Shown here: in pieces, positions 1 to 8,400 of the stretch
How positions within the stretch are numbered: position 1 is the stretch's first letter
Layout of the letters: each line of letters starts with the position of its first letter
Source of the DNA: Parcubacteria group bacterium ADurb.Bin115
GTDB lineage: Bacteria > Patescibacteriota > Patescibacteriia > Patescibacteriales > UBA12465
NCBI GenBank assembly: GCA_002070735.1
Contig: MWDX01000007.1
Coordinates: 1-37,279, forward strand
Length of the DNA: 37,279 nucleotides
Direction of reading: 5' to 3'
Program-made: the position numbers and the translations under genes
Notes under the pieces: model-generated
What the model was told of the DNA's origin: nothing
The model's input: the letters and a program-made list of their open reading frames with translations, nothing else
The model's database searches: none

Positions 1-1
1 T

Positions 2-285
2 TTTTTCTTTTCTAAAAATCATTGGCTCGAACTCACAAGAAACTGGATTTTAGAGGCCAACCAAGCCAAAAATCTCGCTTTGCAAGAAAATTTTTCGGAG
101 ATGAAAAATTTTCTTAAAAAAATCGGCTCAAACCGCCGCTTTGCGACGGGGCGACTGGAAATTTCTTTCAAAAACCTTGGAATTACCTTTATTTTTTACC
201 CACTGGAGCGAGGGTGGAACGCCCGAGCGAGACGGAAAACTCATCAAATCGTTTATGGTGGTCGTTGGTGGACTCGAACCACTGA
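2..285 (+). pseudogene. 3' end of a probable serine site-specific recombinase, frameshifted
   Basis: The frame starting at position 2 is open from the window edge and reads like the C-terminal tail of CPR large serine recombinases, including MKNFLKKIGSNRRF and then LEISFKN. That resemblance is from memory of the family, not from a search. At about 176 the frame breaks: the current frame gives FKN-LGITF, but moving to the +2 frame at 178 gives a W-N-Y-L run, so one inserted base would restore the family-like FKNPWNYL. The shifted frame stops at 283-285; the unshifted frame runs through the antisense of the tRNA-Val to a stop at 311-313. The catalytic and DNA-binding parts lie left of the window. 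A recombinase ending against tRNA genes suggests an integrated element. It could also be a live gene with a slightly altered tail. Confidence 0.5.
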
Positions 286-332
286 CCTCTGCGATGTGAA
301 CGCAGCGCTCTAACCAGCTGAGCTAAACGACC
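256..332 (-). tRNA. tRNA-Val (anticodon CAC)
   Basis: The minus strand folds as a full cloverleaf. The 7-bp acceptor GGTCGTT/AACGACC is perfect. The D arm contains AGCTCAGCTGG, the anticodon stem CTGCG/CGCAG carries the loop TTCACAT with anticodon CAC, and the T arm contains GTTCGAG. The discriminator is A and the 3' CCA is encoded (plus-strand TGG at 256-258). It lies 5 nt after the tRNA-Leu on the same strand, so the two are probably cotranscribed. Confidence 0.95.
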
Positions 333-337
333 AAACG

Positions 338-421
338 TGCCCGAAGGGGGACTCGAACCCCCACCCCCTTGCGAAGACTAGCACCTGAAGCTAGCGCGTC
401 TACCAATTCCGCCATCCGGGC
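338..421 (-). tRNA. tRNA-Leu (anticodon CAG)
   Basis: This is a class II tRNA on the minus strand with acceptor GCCCGGA/TTCGGGC (one G-U pair) and discriminator A. The D arm is GGCGGAATTGGTAGACGC, typical of tRNA-Leu. The anticodon stem CTAGC/GCTAG carries the loop TTCAGGT (CAG). A long variable arm is followed by a T arm with five G-C pairs. Unlike its neighbour, its 3' CCA is not encoded (CGT follows the discriminator), so it needs CCA-adding enzyme. Confidence 0.95.
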
Positions 422-478
422 GATGGAATCATGCCTATAGCTTGCCACAGGAAGGGCTATTTGTAAAGACTAACTAAT

Positions 479-512
479 AAAAAACCGCCATTCCCATAAA
501 TAGAAACGGCGG
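479..512 (-). terminator. Intrinsic terminator of the secreted-protein gene
   Basis: On the minus strand a stem starting CCGCCGTTTC pairs with GGAATGGCGG (two G-U pairs) around a short AT loop and is followed by six T. It begins 19 nt after the stop codon of the gene at 532-1044. Confidence 0.8.
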
Positions 513-531
513 AAAAATATTAGATTGCACC

Positions 532-1044
532 TTATTGAAAAAAAGCAAGGGCCTCTTTTATGGTTTGAAGAAAATTTTTCTGATAATTATCATCAGAAAA
601 TCTATCTTTATATTCAGCCAAGTAAATATACTGACCGTGAGAATACTCATCCCAACTACCATCAAGATGATAATCCTTGTAGGACACAAGATCCTCAGGA
701 TCGTCCGTGCCTTCGGGATGAACAGAAATCATTAAGAATTCACAGCTCATCAGCAAGATGGGCTCACTGATATCCCATTGGTAGTAAACGCTGTAGCGTT
801 TGCCTTTATGGGTAAACACGGCATAGTGCTGTTTCAATTCCCGGCTGCCAGTGGCTACCTCCCCGGAGAGTAGAAACTTGTTATTATTTCTACTGTCCGT
901 AATTTGGATAGCTAACTGACGGACCAATCTGGTGCCAGTAGTGTCAATGCGACCGACTGAAACCAGGGGGTTAAAATAGAATGCCTGGGCGCTTAGAAAA
1001 CTTGCAGAAATGGTCAACAAGAACAACAAAGCTACTTTTTTCAT
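532..1044 (-). CDS. Orphan secreted protein of unknown function
   Basis: I do not recognise the family. The preferred start is the internal ATG at 1044, because it begins an obvious signal peptide (MKKVALLFLLTISASFLSAQ) with a predicted cleavage site just after. The longer frame to 1086 would put 14 polar residues in front of it. The mature part is about 150 residues. It is rich in Tyr, Asp and Ser, predicted to be beta-rich in its first half, and has an acidic stretch (HPEGTDDPEDL) near residue 115. Only one Cys is visible in the mature part. No enzyme motif is seen. The gene has its own terminator and sits alone between tRNA genes and the divergent rnhB. The leader ending in SAQ resembles Bacteroidetes secreted proteins, which makes lateral acquisition next to the tRNA/recombinase end possible but unproven. 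Confidence 0.7.
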   Translation of the reverse strand: MKKVALLFLLTISASFLSAQAFYFNPLVSVGRIDTTGTRLVRQLAIQITDSRNNNKFLLSGEVATGSRELKQHYAVFTHKGKRYSVYYQWDISEPILLMSCEFLMISVHPEGTDDPEDLVSYKDYHLDGSWDEYSHGQYIYLAEYKDRFSDDNYQKNFLQTIKEALAFFQ

Positions 1045-1143
1045 CTTATAATAAATTTTAGGGTTTAAATGTACGTGAATTAACAATTTAATGTATCATA
1101 ATTAAATATTTATGTCAATAAATAGTTAAAAAAACAAAGAAAA

Positions 1144-1152
1144 TGCTATAAT
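1144..1152 (+). promoter_or_regulatory. Extended -10 promoter of rnhB, probably leaderless
   Basis: TGCTATAAT (TGn plus a perfect -10) ends 8 nt before the rnhB ATG at 1161, which places the transcription start within a few bases of the start codon. No convincing -35 box and no Shine-Dalgarno sequence are present. Confidence 0.65.
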
Positions 1153-1160
1153 TAAAAAAT

Positions 1161-1805
1161 ATGCTTGATTTAGAAACTGAAAAACAAATATTTGCTGCCG
1201 GACACAAACTAATCGGTGGCGTTGATGAAGCCGGTCGAGGACCCTTAGCCGGACCGGTAGTGGCCGCTTGTGTTGTTATCGGGCCGGATTTTAAAATTGA
1301 TGATGAAGACTTAAAATTAGTGACCGACTCCAAAAAACTGAGCGCCAAACGCCGGGAAAAATTATTTGGCGTTATTAAGAATAAGGCGCTAGCGGTAGAA
1401 ATCGGGGTGGTAAACAATAAAGTGATAGATAAAATTAATATCCTCCAAAGCGCTTTTCTGGCAATGCGCCAGGCGCTTGATCGCCTAGCCCTTCAACCTG
1501 ATTATGTCTTAGTGGATGGCAATCTCAAAATACCACAGTTAAAACAAAAACAAAGCGCTATTATTGATGGCGACGCCAAAGTTTTTACCATCGCCGCCGC
1601 CTCTATTATTGCCAAGGTTAGTCGCGACTGGCTGATGCTGGAAGCGGATAAAAAATATCCTGAATATGAATTTGCTCGCCATAAAGGTTACGGCACTAAA
1701 AGACATCTAGAAAAAATTAAAGAATTCGGACCCTGTCCCCTCCATCGTCTCAGCTTTGCCCCCTTTGCTGTGAAAAAAGACAAAAATAAAAAAAACGCCT
1801 CCTGA
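1161..1805 (+). CDS. rnhB: Ribonuclease HII
   Basis: This enzyme cleaves the RNA strand of RNA-DNA hybrids and starts removal of single ribonucleotides misincorporated in DNA, in the cytoplasm. The 214-residue length is normal. The N-terminal motif GGVDEAGRGPLAGPV (from residue 19) supplies the catalytic D22-E23 pair and the G-R-G ribonucleotide recognition motif. A further catalytic Asp is in LVDG (D119). The segments AAASIIAKVSRD and HKGYGT follow in the usual order, and the C-terminus HRLSFAPF is the family ending. The stop codon lies inside the hairpin of a shared bidirectional terminator, convergent with hisS. The start is set by the TATAAT box 8 nt upstream; a leaderless transcript is expected. 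Identification is secure. Confidence 0.96.
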   Translation: MLDLETEKQIFAAGHKLIGGVDEAGRGPLAGPVVAACVVIGPDFKIDDEDLKLVTDSKKLSAKRREKLFGVIKNKALAVEIGVVNNKVIDKINILQSAFLAMRQALDRLALQPDYVLVDGNLKIPQLKQKQSAIIDGDAKVFTIAAASIIAKVSRDWLMLEADKKYPEYEFARHKGYGTKRHLEKIKEFGPCPLHRLSFAPFAVKKDKNKKNAS

Positions 1806-1820
1806 AAGGGGGCGCTTTTT
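1791..1820. terminator. Bidirectional terminator between rnhB and hisS
   Basis: CGCCTCC (1796-1802) pairs with GGGGGCG (1808-1814) around a TGAAA loop, flanked by A-rich and T-rich runs on the two sides, so it works in both directions. The rnhB stop codon lies in the loop. Confidence 0.85.
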
Positions 1821-1831
1821 AAAAAGATAAA

Positions 1832-3112
1832 TTAAGCCTTAAAATAATATATTTTTTCTTCCCCGCTTTTCATCTCCTTAATCTTATATTGACCCAGGGC
1901 CTTTTCATTGCTCCCAAAAATAACCACCCTGTCAATTCCCTGCTTATTAGCGAATTCCAAAGCCTTACCAGGACGTTGAGGCTCGAAAGCAAATAAAACG
2001 TTTTTACCTTCTGCCCGTAAAATTTGAGCTAAGCGCTGAGTGTCAGATAGCAAATCCGCACTCAACAAAGGCAGATAATAACGTTCATCCGGAATAACTG
2101 GCAGTAGGTTCCAACTTTCTAAAAACAAACGGGTAGTCTCATCGCCGGGAGCGACGCCAACTGCCGGGAAACTCTCCGTACCGAAAAGTTCAGCTAGACC
2201 GTTATAGCGTCCGCCGCCGAATAAAGCTCTTCTATTGTCAGGATGATTATCAAAAACTTCGAAAACTAGGCCGTCATAATAATCAAAACCGCGAATTAAA
2301 GTCGGGTCAAATTGAGCCTGGTTATAACCTAAATTCTGTAATTGTTTTAAAACAAAATCAATTTCTTGTTTAGCCGCTCGCAAATCAGAATTTTCTGCCA
2401 AGGCTTTTAAAAATAAATTTTTTTCAGTTCCCGCCATAAAAGCTTCTAAACTCTTAGCCGACTGCTCCTTGGCCCCCACTGCCACTAGGCGGCGGATAAA
2501 TTCATCCTGGCTGAGTTTTCCGTATTTATCCAAAATCCTAAAAACTATAGATTTATTTTTTAAATCAAGTCCAAAAATCGGTAAAAAATTATCTAAAAGG
2601 CGACGACTATTAAGACGTAAGGTGAAGGAATTTTCCGGAGCGCCGAAAGCTTTCATGATATCAAGGGATAATTGTAAAATTTCCAAATCGGCCGCCAAAG
2701 AAGCGCTGCCAAAAATATCGCAATTAAGCTGCCAAAATTCCCGATTGCGTCCGCGCTGAGGCTTTTCATTGCGCATAAAATTTGCGATGGAAAATAATTT
2801 TATGGGCTTGGGCGAAGAGGCATAAATTTTGGAAACCAAGCGCGTCACAGAAGGGGTCATCTCGGGACGAATACATAATTCCCGACCACCCAAATCGGTA
2901 AAAGTCACCAATTCTTTACCGCCAACATCTTCTCCGGATTTGACGCGATATATTTCTGCCGATTCAACCAATGGCGTCAGATATTCTTGAAAGCCGTAAC
3001 TTGAACAAACGCGGCGCCAAGTTTCAAAAATATAATGGCGTACAGAAAATTCAGCCGGCAGCCAGTCACTGGTTCCTTTTACTTCCTGATTACTCAATTT
3101 AACTTTCTTCAT
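1832..3112 (-). CDS. hisS: Histidyl-tRNA synthetase
   Basis: This class II aminoacyl-tRNA synthetase charges tRNA-His in the cytoplasm. Its 426 residues are the normal size. GTSDWLPAEF near the N-terminus is the usual opening. RPEMTP and the motif 2 segment RNEKPQRGRNREFWQ follow. The histidine-specific motif LIRGFDYYDGLVFE is in the middle, and motif 3 lies around GGGRYNGLAELFG and AVGVAPG. The C-terminal anticodon-binding domain spans roughly the last 90 residues (for example KNVLFAFE, VVIFGS). It is monocistronic and convergent with rnhB, with its own promoter upstream. No Shine-Dalgarno sequence is seen before the ATG. Confidence 0.96.
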   Translation of the reverse strand: MKKVKLSNQEVKGTSDWLPAEFSVRHYIFETWRRVCSSYGFQEYLTPLVESAEIYRVKSGEDVGGKELVTFTDLGGRELCIRPEMTPSVTRLVSKIYASSPKPIKLFSIANFMRNEKPQRGRNREFWQLNCDIFGSASLAADLEILQLSLDIMKAFGAPENSFTLRLNSRRLLDNFLPIFGLDLKNKSIVFRILDKYGKLSQDEFIRRLVAVGAKEQSAKSLEAFMAGTEKNLFLKALAENSDLRAAKQEIDFVLKQLQNLGYNQAQFDPTLIRGFDYYDGLVFEVFDNHPDNRRALFGGGRYNGLAELFGTESFPAVGVAPGDETTRLFLESWNLLPVIPDERYYLPLLSADLLSDTQRLAQILRAEGKNVLFAFEPQRPGKALEFANKQGIDRVVIFGSNEKALGQYKIKEMKSGEEKIYYFKA

Positions 3113-3138
3113 AAAATTTATATTTAAAGCCTACTTCT

Positions 3139-3167
3139 ATTATAAAGGAGGCAGGAATCATTGTCCA
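3139..3167 (-). promoter_or_regulatory. Sigma-70-type promoter of hisS
   Basis: On the minus strand, TGGACA (3162-3167) and TATAAT (3139-3144) are separated by exactly 17 nt. The start point would be near 3132, giving a leader of about 20 nt before the hisS ATG. Confidence 0.7.
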
Positions 3168-3224
3168 TTATCTCGTTTAAAGATAAGTGATAAAAAATTT
3201 AAAAAGAATTTATCCGTTAAATAT

Positions 3225-3260
3225 TATAATTATAAGGCTCCACTTTAGAGAGCATAAAAT
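3225..3260 (+). promoter_or_regulatory. Candidate -10 boxes of the response regulator gene
   Basis: Two candidates are visible: TATAAT at 3225-3230 (leader of about 33 nt) and TAAAAT at 3255-3260, 9 nt before the ATG as in greA (leaderless). Neither has a good -35 box, so the choice is open. Confidence 0.35.
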
Positions 3261-3269
3261 TATAAATAT

Positions 3270-3947
3270 ATGAAAATTCTTATCATTGATGACGAAAAAG
3301 ATATCGTTGCCTTCTTAAGCCGCGGCCTTAAAAGTAAAGCTTATATCGTCGACGCCGCCTATGACGGCGAACATGGTTCTTTACTGGCACGCAGTAACCA
3401 TTATGATCTGATTGTTCTCGACGGTAACTTGCCCAAATTAAATGGCCTTGCCGTTCTTAAAGAAATTAGATCGACAGGCATTAAAACACCCGTACTGATA
3501 TTGACCGTTGAGGCCGAACCCGAAAAAAAGGGAGAAATGTTCCATCAAGGAGCTGATGATTATCTGACTAAGCCTTTCCTATTTGATGAATTTCTGTGGC
3601 GGGTTCAAGCTTTACTGCGTCGCCCGCAAATCATACCAGAAAAATCTTGGCGCTTGGGCGATTTGGAACTGGATATCAAAAGACAGTTAGCTTTAAGAAG
3701 GGGGAGGCGCATCTATTTAACCGGCAAAGAATATGCTCTTTTAGAACTATTCTTCCGGCGTAAAGATGAAGTTCTCTCTCGCAGCCAAATTATGGATAAT
3801 GTCTGGGAAAACAATGCCGATCCTTTCTCTAATACTATTGAAGCCCATATTATGAGCCTACGCAAAAAATTAAACGCCGCGGGAGAAACTGATTATATCC
3901 ATACTTTCCCCGGAAGAGGTTATAAATTCGGGTTGCACCGTCTATAA
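3270..3947 (+). CDS. OmpR/PhoB-family response regulator, orphan
   Basis: This is a two-domain transcription factor controlled by phosphorylation. The receiver domain (about residues 1-120) has the acidic pair D7-D8, the phosphoacceptor D51 in VLDGNLPK, T79 and K101 in TKPF. The C-terminal winged helix (about 125-225) has the family pattern LTGKEYALLELF, then SRSQIMDNVW, a recognition helix NTIEAHIMSLRKKL and the wing PGRGYKFG. All phosphorylation-site residues are present, so it should be switchable. No histidine kinase gene lies beside it; it ends 1 nt short of convergent rarA. The partner kinase and the targets cannot be read from this window. Confidence 0.93.
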   Translation: MKILIIDDEKDIVAFLSRGLKSKAYIVDAAYDGEHGSLLARSNHYDLIVLDGNLPKLNGLAVLKEIRSTGIKTPVLILTVEAEPEKKGEMFHQGADDYLTKPFLFDEFLWRVQALLRRPQIIPEKSWRLGDLELDIKRQLALRRGRRIYLTGKEYALLELFFRRKDEVLSRSQIMDNVWENNADPFSNTIEAHIMSLRKKLNAAGETDYIHTFPGRGYKFGLHRL

Positions 3948-3948
3948 A

Positions 3949-5127
3949 TTATGGCTTAAAAAATTTTCTGCCCTTCAGGGCGGCGGGCAGATATTCCTGA
4001 TTAGAATCATCTTCTAAAGGAGTATATTTATAATTTTTACCATAGCCCAAATCCTTCATCAACTTGGTGGGCGCATTGCGCAGATGTAAGGGTACCGGCA
4101 AATTGCCACTATTTCTTACTTCTGCCATGGCTTCATTGAAAGCCGCATAAACGGCAATGCTTTTAGGAGATTTTGCCAAATAAACTACGGCGTGGGCGAG
4201 ATGGACGCCACACTCTGGCATACCGATATTCTTGCAGGCCGCGAAAACCGCTTCTGTGAGCATGGCCGCACTATTATTTGCCAGACCGATATCCTCACTG
4301 GCGAAACGCACCAGACGCCGAGCGATATATACGGGGTCCTCACCCGCCTCCAGCATTCGCGCTAAATAATATAAAGACGCATCAGGATTATTACCGCGCA
4401 TTGATTTATGTAAAGCGGATATAAGATTATAGTGCTCTTCGCCACTCTTATCATAAAGTAAATTCGGCTTATTAACGATATCTTTAATAAGGCTGGCATC
4501 TATAATCTTTTGCCAAGAGGCGGCCTCTTCAATTAGACCAATAGCGCGGCGAGCGTCACCGTTAGCTAAGCGAGCGGCTAAGCGAACGGCTTCAACTTTT
4601 ATTTTAACCTGTAAAACTTTGGCCGCCCTCTTTATAATCAACGAAAGATCGTCTTCGGACAAGGCCTCAAGCAGCACCACTTTCAAACGCGAGAGCAAAG
4701 CGCCGTTAAGGGCAAAACTGGGATTTTCAGTAGTGGCGCCGATTAAAATAATCGTGCCGTTCTCTACTTGCGGCAGTAGCGCGTCTTGCTGGGATTTATT
4801 CCAACGATGAATTTCATCAATAAATAAAATTGTCTTTACTCCCAATCTTTTACCGGAACGCGCCTTTTCGACAATCTGCTTTAAATCCTTAACCCCGCTT
4901 TCCGTAGCCGACAATTCCACAAAATCCGCCTTAGTTTCTTTAGCAATTAAAAAAGCTAGAGTGGTTTTGCCGGAACCGGGAGGACCCCAGAAGACAAGCG
5001 AAGAAACACGATCATTTTTTATCGCTTGCACTAGCCAGCTATCACTGCGCAAGATATGCGTCTGACCGACTACTTCTTCTAGTTTTTTCGGCCGCAAATA
5101 GGCAGCCAAGGGCAAACCAGCAATCAT
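3949..5127 (-). CDS. rarA: Replication-associated recombination AAA+ ATPase RarA (MgsA)
   Basis: RarA is a tetrameric clamp-loader-like ATPase acting at stalled replication forks and single-strand gaps. The N-terminus MIAGLPLAAYLRPKKLEEVVGQTHIL is the standard opening of the family. Walker A is GPPGSGKTT, Walker B is LFIDEIHRW, sensor 1 is IGATTENPSF and the sensor 2 region follows LANGDARRA. The C-terminal MgsA domain includes MRGNNPDASLYYLARMLEAGEDP, RRLVRFASEDIGLA and the closing PTKLMKDLGYGKNYKY. Its 392 residues are slightly short of the usual 420-440. It is convergent with the response regulator, with only 1 nt between stop codons. A candidate minus-strand -10 (TATAAT at 5184-5189) overlaps the divergent plus-strand promoter. 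Confidence 0.95.
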   Translation of the reverse strand: MIAGLPLAAYLRPKKLEEVVGQTHILRSDSWLVQAIKNDRVSSLVFWGPPGSGKTTLAFLIAKETKADFVELSATESGVKDLKQIVEKARSGKRLGVKTILFIDEIHRWNKSQQDALLPQVENGTIILIGATTENPSFALNGALLSRLKVVLLEALSEDDLSLIIKRAAKVLQVKIKVEAVRLAARLANGDARRAIGLIEEAASWQKIIDASLIKDIVNKPNLLYDKSGEEHYNLISALHKSMRGNNPDASLYYLARMLEAGEDPVYIARRLVRFASEDIGLANNSAAMLTEAVFAACKNIGMPECGVHLAHAVVYLAKSPKSIAVYAAFNEAMAEVRNSGNLPVPLHLRNAPTKLMKDLGYGKNYKYTPLEDDSNQEYLPAALKGRKFFKP

Positions 5128-5167
5128 ACTCTCATATTGTATACTGATTCATATTTTCCGACCATTC

Positions 5168-5196
5168 TTGACAAAGTTTATATATTATAGTGTAAT
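5168..5196 (+). promoter_or_regulatory. Strong plus-strand promoter with no annotated gene
   Basis: A perfect -35 TTGACA (5168-5173) is followed after 17 nt by TGTAAT (5191-5196), so transcription should start near 5203. It is the best -35 box in the window, yet no conventional gene follows before the terminator at 5407-5440. Confidence 0.55.
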
Positions 5197-5202
5197 AAAA
5201 AT

Positions 5203-5440
5203 AATCTTAAAAATTCAAGCCATGAGAACAATAATAGAATTTTTTCGACTATTCTTATGGGCTCATGCCCTAAGAAAAAAAAGTAGCAAAAAGAGAAAAA
5301 GGAGATGCCAGGCTACAAAAAAATGGACTCTATTTAATCGCTCGCGCTCACACTCACAAGACTCTAGACCTGTATTTATGTAATTATTAAATAAAAACAG
5401 GGCAACAAAAAAGGCGATACTGACTAAGCATCGCCTTTTT
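5203..5440 (+). ncRNA. Candidate small RNA (or mRNA for a 53-residue basic peptide)
   Basis: The interval between divergent rarA and the convergent end of the RND operon has a promoter at 5168-5196 and a strong terminator at 5407-5440, defining a transcript of about 240 nt. It holds a hairpin at 5253-5277: GGGC and GCCC pair around TCAT, and TTCTTA and TAAGAA extend the stem with one bulged T. A second possible stem pairs GTAGC with GCTAC around 5283-5317. An ORF from 5222 to 5383 would encode a 53-residue peptide whose middle is very basic (RKKSSKKRKRR), but it lacks a Shine-Dalgarno sequence and its Lys bias could simply reflect poly-A tracts. I do not recognise a known RNA family (not SRP, RNase P or tmRNA by eye). 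Confidence 0.35.
5407..5440. terminator. Bidirectional terminator at the end of the RND operon
   Basis: GGCGAT (5413-5418) pairs with ATCGCC (5430-5435), flanked by six A on the left and five T on the right. It serves the minus-strand efflux operon and the plus-strand small transcript. Confidence 0.85.
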
Positions 5441-5454
5441 CTATAACATAATTT

Positions 5455-8400
5455 TTAATAACGCCCCTTGTCTTTAATAAATGTCATAAAAAGAGTGGGG
5501 ACGATAAACAAGGTCATAAAAGAAGAGAGCATTAAACCGAAAATAACTGATCCGCCCAAAGCTTGCCACATTTCATTAGATAAAGTAATTGGCAGGATTC
5601 CAAAAATCGTACAAATAGAAGTGATAAAAATTGCCTCCAAACGCGATTTGCCAGCGTCGACGATTGCATCCTTAAAAGGAATGCCGCTTCTTAAGTTTAA
5701 ATTTATTTTATCAACCAAAATAATTGCATTTTTTACCACAATCCCGAATAAAGCCAAAATACCAATAAGACCGGGGAAGGAAAGATTAATACCGGCAAGC
5801 GCCAATCCGAAAAATACGCCGATAAGAGCGAGGGGGATAGTAGTCAGAACAATCGCTGCTTTCTTAAAAGAATTAAACTGGATAACCAAAGTAGAAATAA
5901 TCAAGACAAAAGCCACTGCCATTGCGCGGATAATTGATAGCACTGATTCCTGGTTCTGCTCATTTTCGCCGCCATAAGAAATTTCATAATTATTCGGGAA
6001 TTGATAATCTTTAATTTTCTCTTGAAATTCTTTTAAAACTAAAGTTGAATTCGCTCCACCTTTAAGGCCGGCATTTAAAATAACCGTTCGCTTCTGGTCG
6101 ATTCTGGTGATGGTTTCCACCGAAGGCTTTAATTCTATTTTGGCAACGTCTTTAAGAAAGACCGGCTGCTTTTTCAAATTGATTATCTGTAAATTCTGGA
6201 TCGACTCCAGTGTTGGAATCTTGTCTTTAGCAAAACGTGCAATTACTTTTATTTCTTTGCCGTCCCTTAAAACAGTTGTCACTTCGGTACCGGAAATTGC
6301 CATGCGCAAAGTCGAACCGACATAGGCGGCATTCAGACTGTAAAGTTCCAAACGAGCAGGATCAAGAGTAAAAGTGTAATCAGCCGGTGACTCTTTCAAG
6401 GAAATATCAGTACTTACCACCTCAGGGATTGAACGCAAATAAACTTCTAAATCATTGGCAATCTTATCCAAGACCTGCAAATCATCACCTTTTATTTGCG
6501 CTTCAAAAGCGGCGCCGAAAGGCGGTCCGCCCGCTAGAGATTCCACTGTAATTTTAGCTGCTTTAATATCGCTCAAATCAGCCCTAATTTTATCTGCCAA
6601 CTGATAAGAAGTAATTTTGCGCTCATCAGTTTTACTCAGCTTAATCGTAATCGAGGCTAAGTGTGAAGAGTTATTCCCTCCCCCTAGACCGTTGAAAGAG
6701 GCGGAAGATCCAACTAGAGTGGTAAAATTTAAAATTTCCGGGTAAGCAAACAAACGCTGTTCGACTTGCGCGACAATCTTATCGGTTTCTTCTAAACGTA
6801 AACCAGAAGGCGCCTCTAAATTAATATACAAAACATCGGAATTGTAACTGGGAAAAAACTCACTCTTAATGATGCCGGTGGCAGGTAAGGAAACGGCGAC
6901 TAAAAATAGGAAAAATGTAACCGCCAAAGTAAGCAAACGACTGCGTTTAGTTGCTAAAAGCCGGCGCAGATATTTTTCATAATAAGGCAGAATGCGGTCA
7001 AAATGGATAACACCATGAAACAAGCGATTTAAAAAATTATTATTATCATGACTTCCCTGCTCACGTAATTTTTTCTTGATAGCATCATCATCTCGCCATT
7101 CCTGTTCTACTAGGACACTATTATTCTCTAATACTTTTTGGCCACGGTGGCGATACCAGCGTCCCAAAAAAATAACCGCTGCCAAAGAAGGTAGAGATAG
7201 GGCTAATTTCCAAACAATAGATAAAGGCAAAAACCAAACGCCTAAAGAAATTACAATCAAACCGACAAATAAAAAGGAGAATAATTTGCGCGTAAAACGG
7301 ATGCGCTCCAAAATAGCGGCTAAAGGATGGTTGATAATTAAAGCAATAATCAAAGAAGTGACTAAAGTAACAGACATGGTAATGGGAATTGATTTGATAA
7401 ATTCACCGATAATGCCGGTGGCGAGCAAAAGCGGCAAAAATGCCCAGACCGTAGTCAAAGTGGTGGTGGTTAAAACCATCTTAAAATCATTCAATACCAA
7501 TAAAACAGCTTCTTCTGGGGTAAACTTGCCAGAACGAAGATATTGCTTGGTGGCGGAAACGACAACGATAGCATCATCAACCAATAAGCCTAAAGCTAAA
7601 ATCAACGAAAATAAAGACAAGAAATTAAGACTAATGTCGGTCATCAACATCACACCGAAAGTCGCAAAAAATACCAACGGAATAGCTAATCCCGCCACTA
7701 AAGCTTCCTTAAATCCAACTATTAAGAAAAGAATCGTGAAAACCAACAATAGAGTCAAAATAAAATCATGAGTTAATTGATTAAAATCTTGATTAATCTG
7801 ATCGGCGGCATTATAAGTAATTTCATAAGTAGCCCCTGGAAGCGCTTTGGTCATCCGGTCAAGGATTGTCTGTACCTCCGCGGAAATATCCAGAATGGAG
7901 CCTCCGGTCTTTTTGATAATCTGCAGATTGATATTATCTTGACCGCCATTTTCCCTAGTAGCTAAACGAGAATATACGCTCTTTTTAATGGCTGTTTCTT
8001 TGACCGAAGCAACATCTTTTAAATAAATAATAGCGCCGTCATCGGTATGAAATAAAGGAGTGTTGCCAAGCTTGGTAGCATCAAAAAAACGTCCGTCTAC
8101 GCGGACTGGATATGAATACTCTCGGCCTTCAAAAGTGCCGGCCGGAATTGCTAGATTAGCAGCCGCCACCAGTTGATTAGCGGCGTCGGCTGATAAATTA
8201 AAAAATGTTAGTTTTTGGGGATCATAAGCAATCTCAAATTCAGTTTCCTCGCCTCCGGAAATAATCACTTCGCGCACCCCCGCAATCTTTTCTAATTCAT
8301 CGCGCACATCTTCGCCAAAACTGCGCAATCTGAAACCGTCATAAGGAGCGGCTAGTGATATAGTAATGATAGGAGTGTCATCCAAAGAAATTTCTTTAAC

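Noticed and set aside
84-115. Perfect 13-bp inverted repeat AAGAAAATTTTTC/GAAAAATTTTCTT
   Set aside because: It lies inside the recombinase-like reading frame (encoding NFSEMKNF), is AT-only at the core and has no T run, so a coincidence of coding sequence is more likely than a terminator.
256-313. Reading frame ending GGRWWTRTTDL through the tRNA-Val
   Set aside because: This is the classic artefact of translating the antisense strand of a tRNA; it is not protein-coding.
7076-7771. 231-codon plus-strand open frame in the RND gene
   Set aside because: It is antisense to the well-supported RND pump and is a Lys/Thr-rich shadow with no domain.
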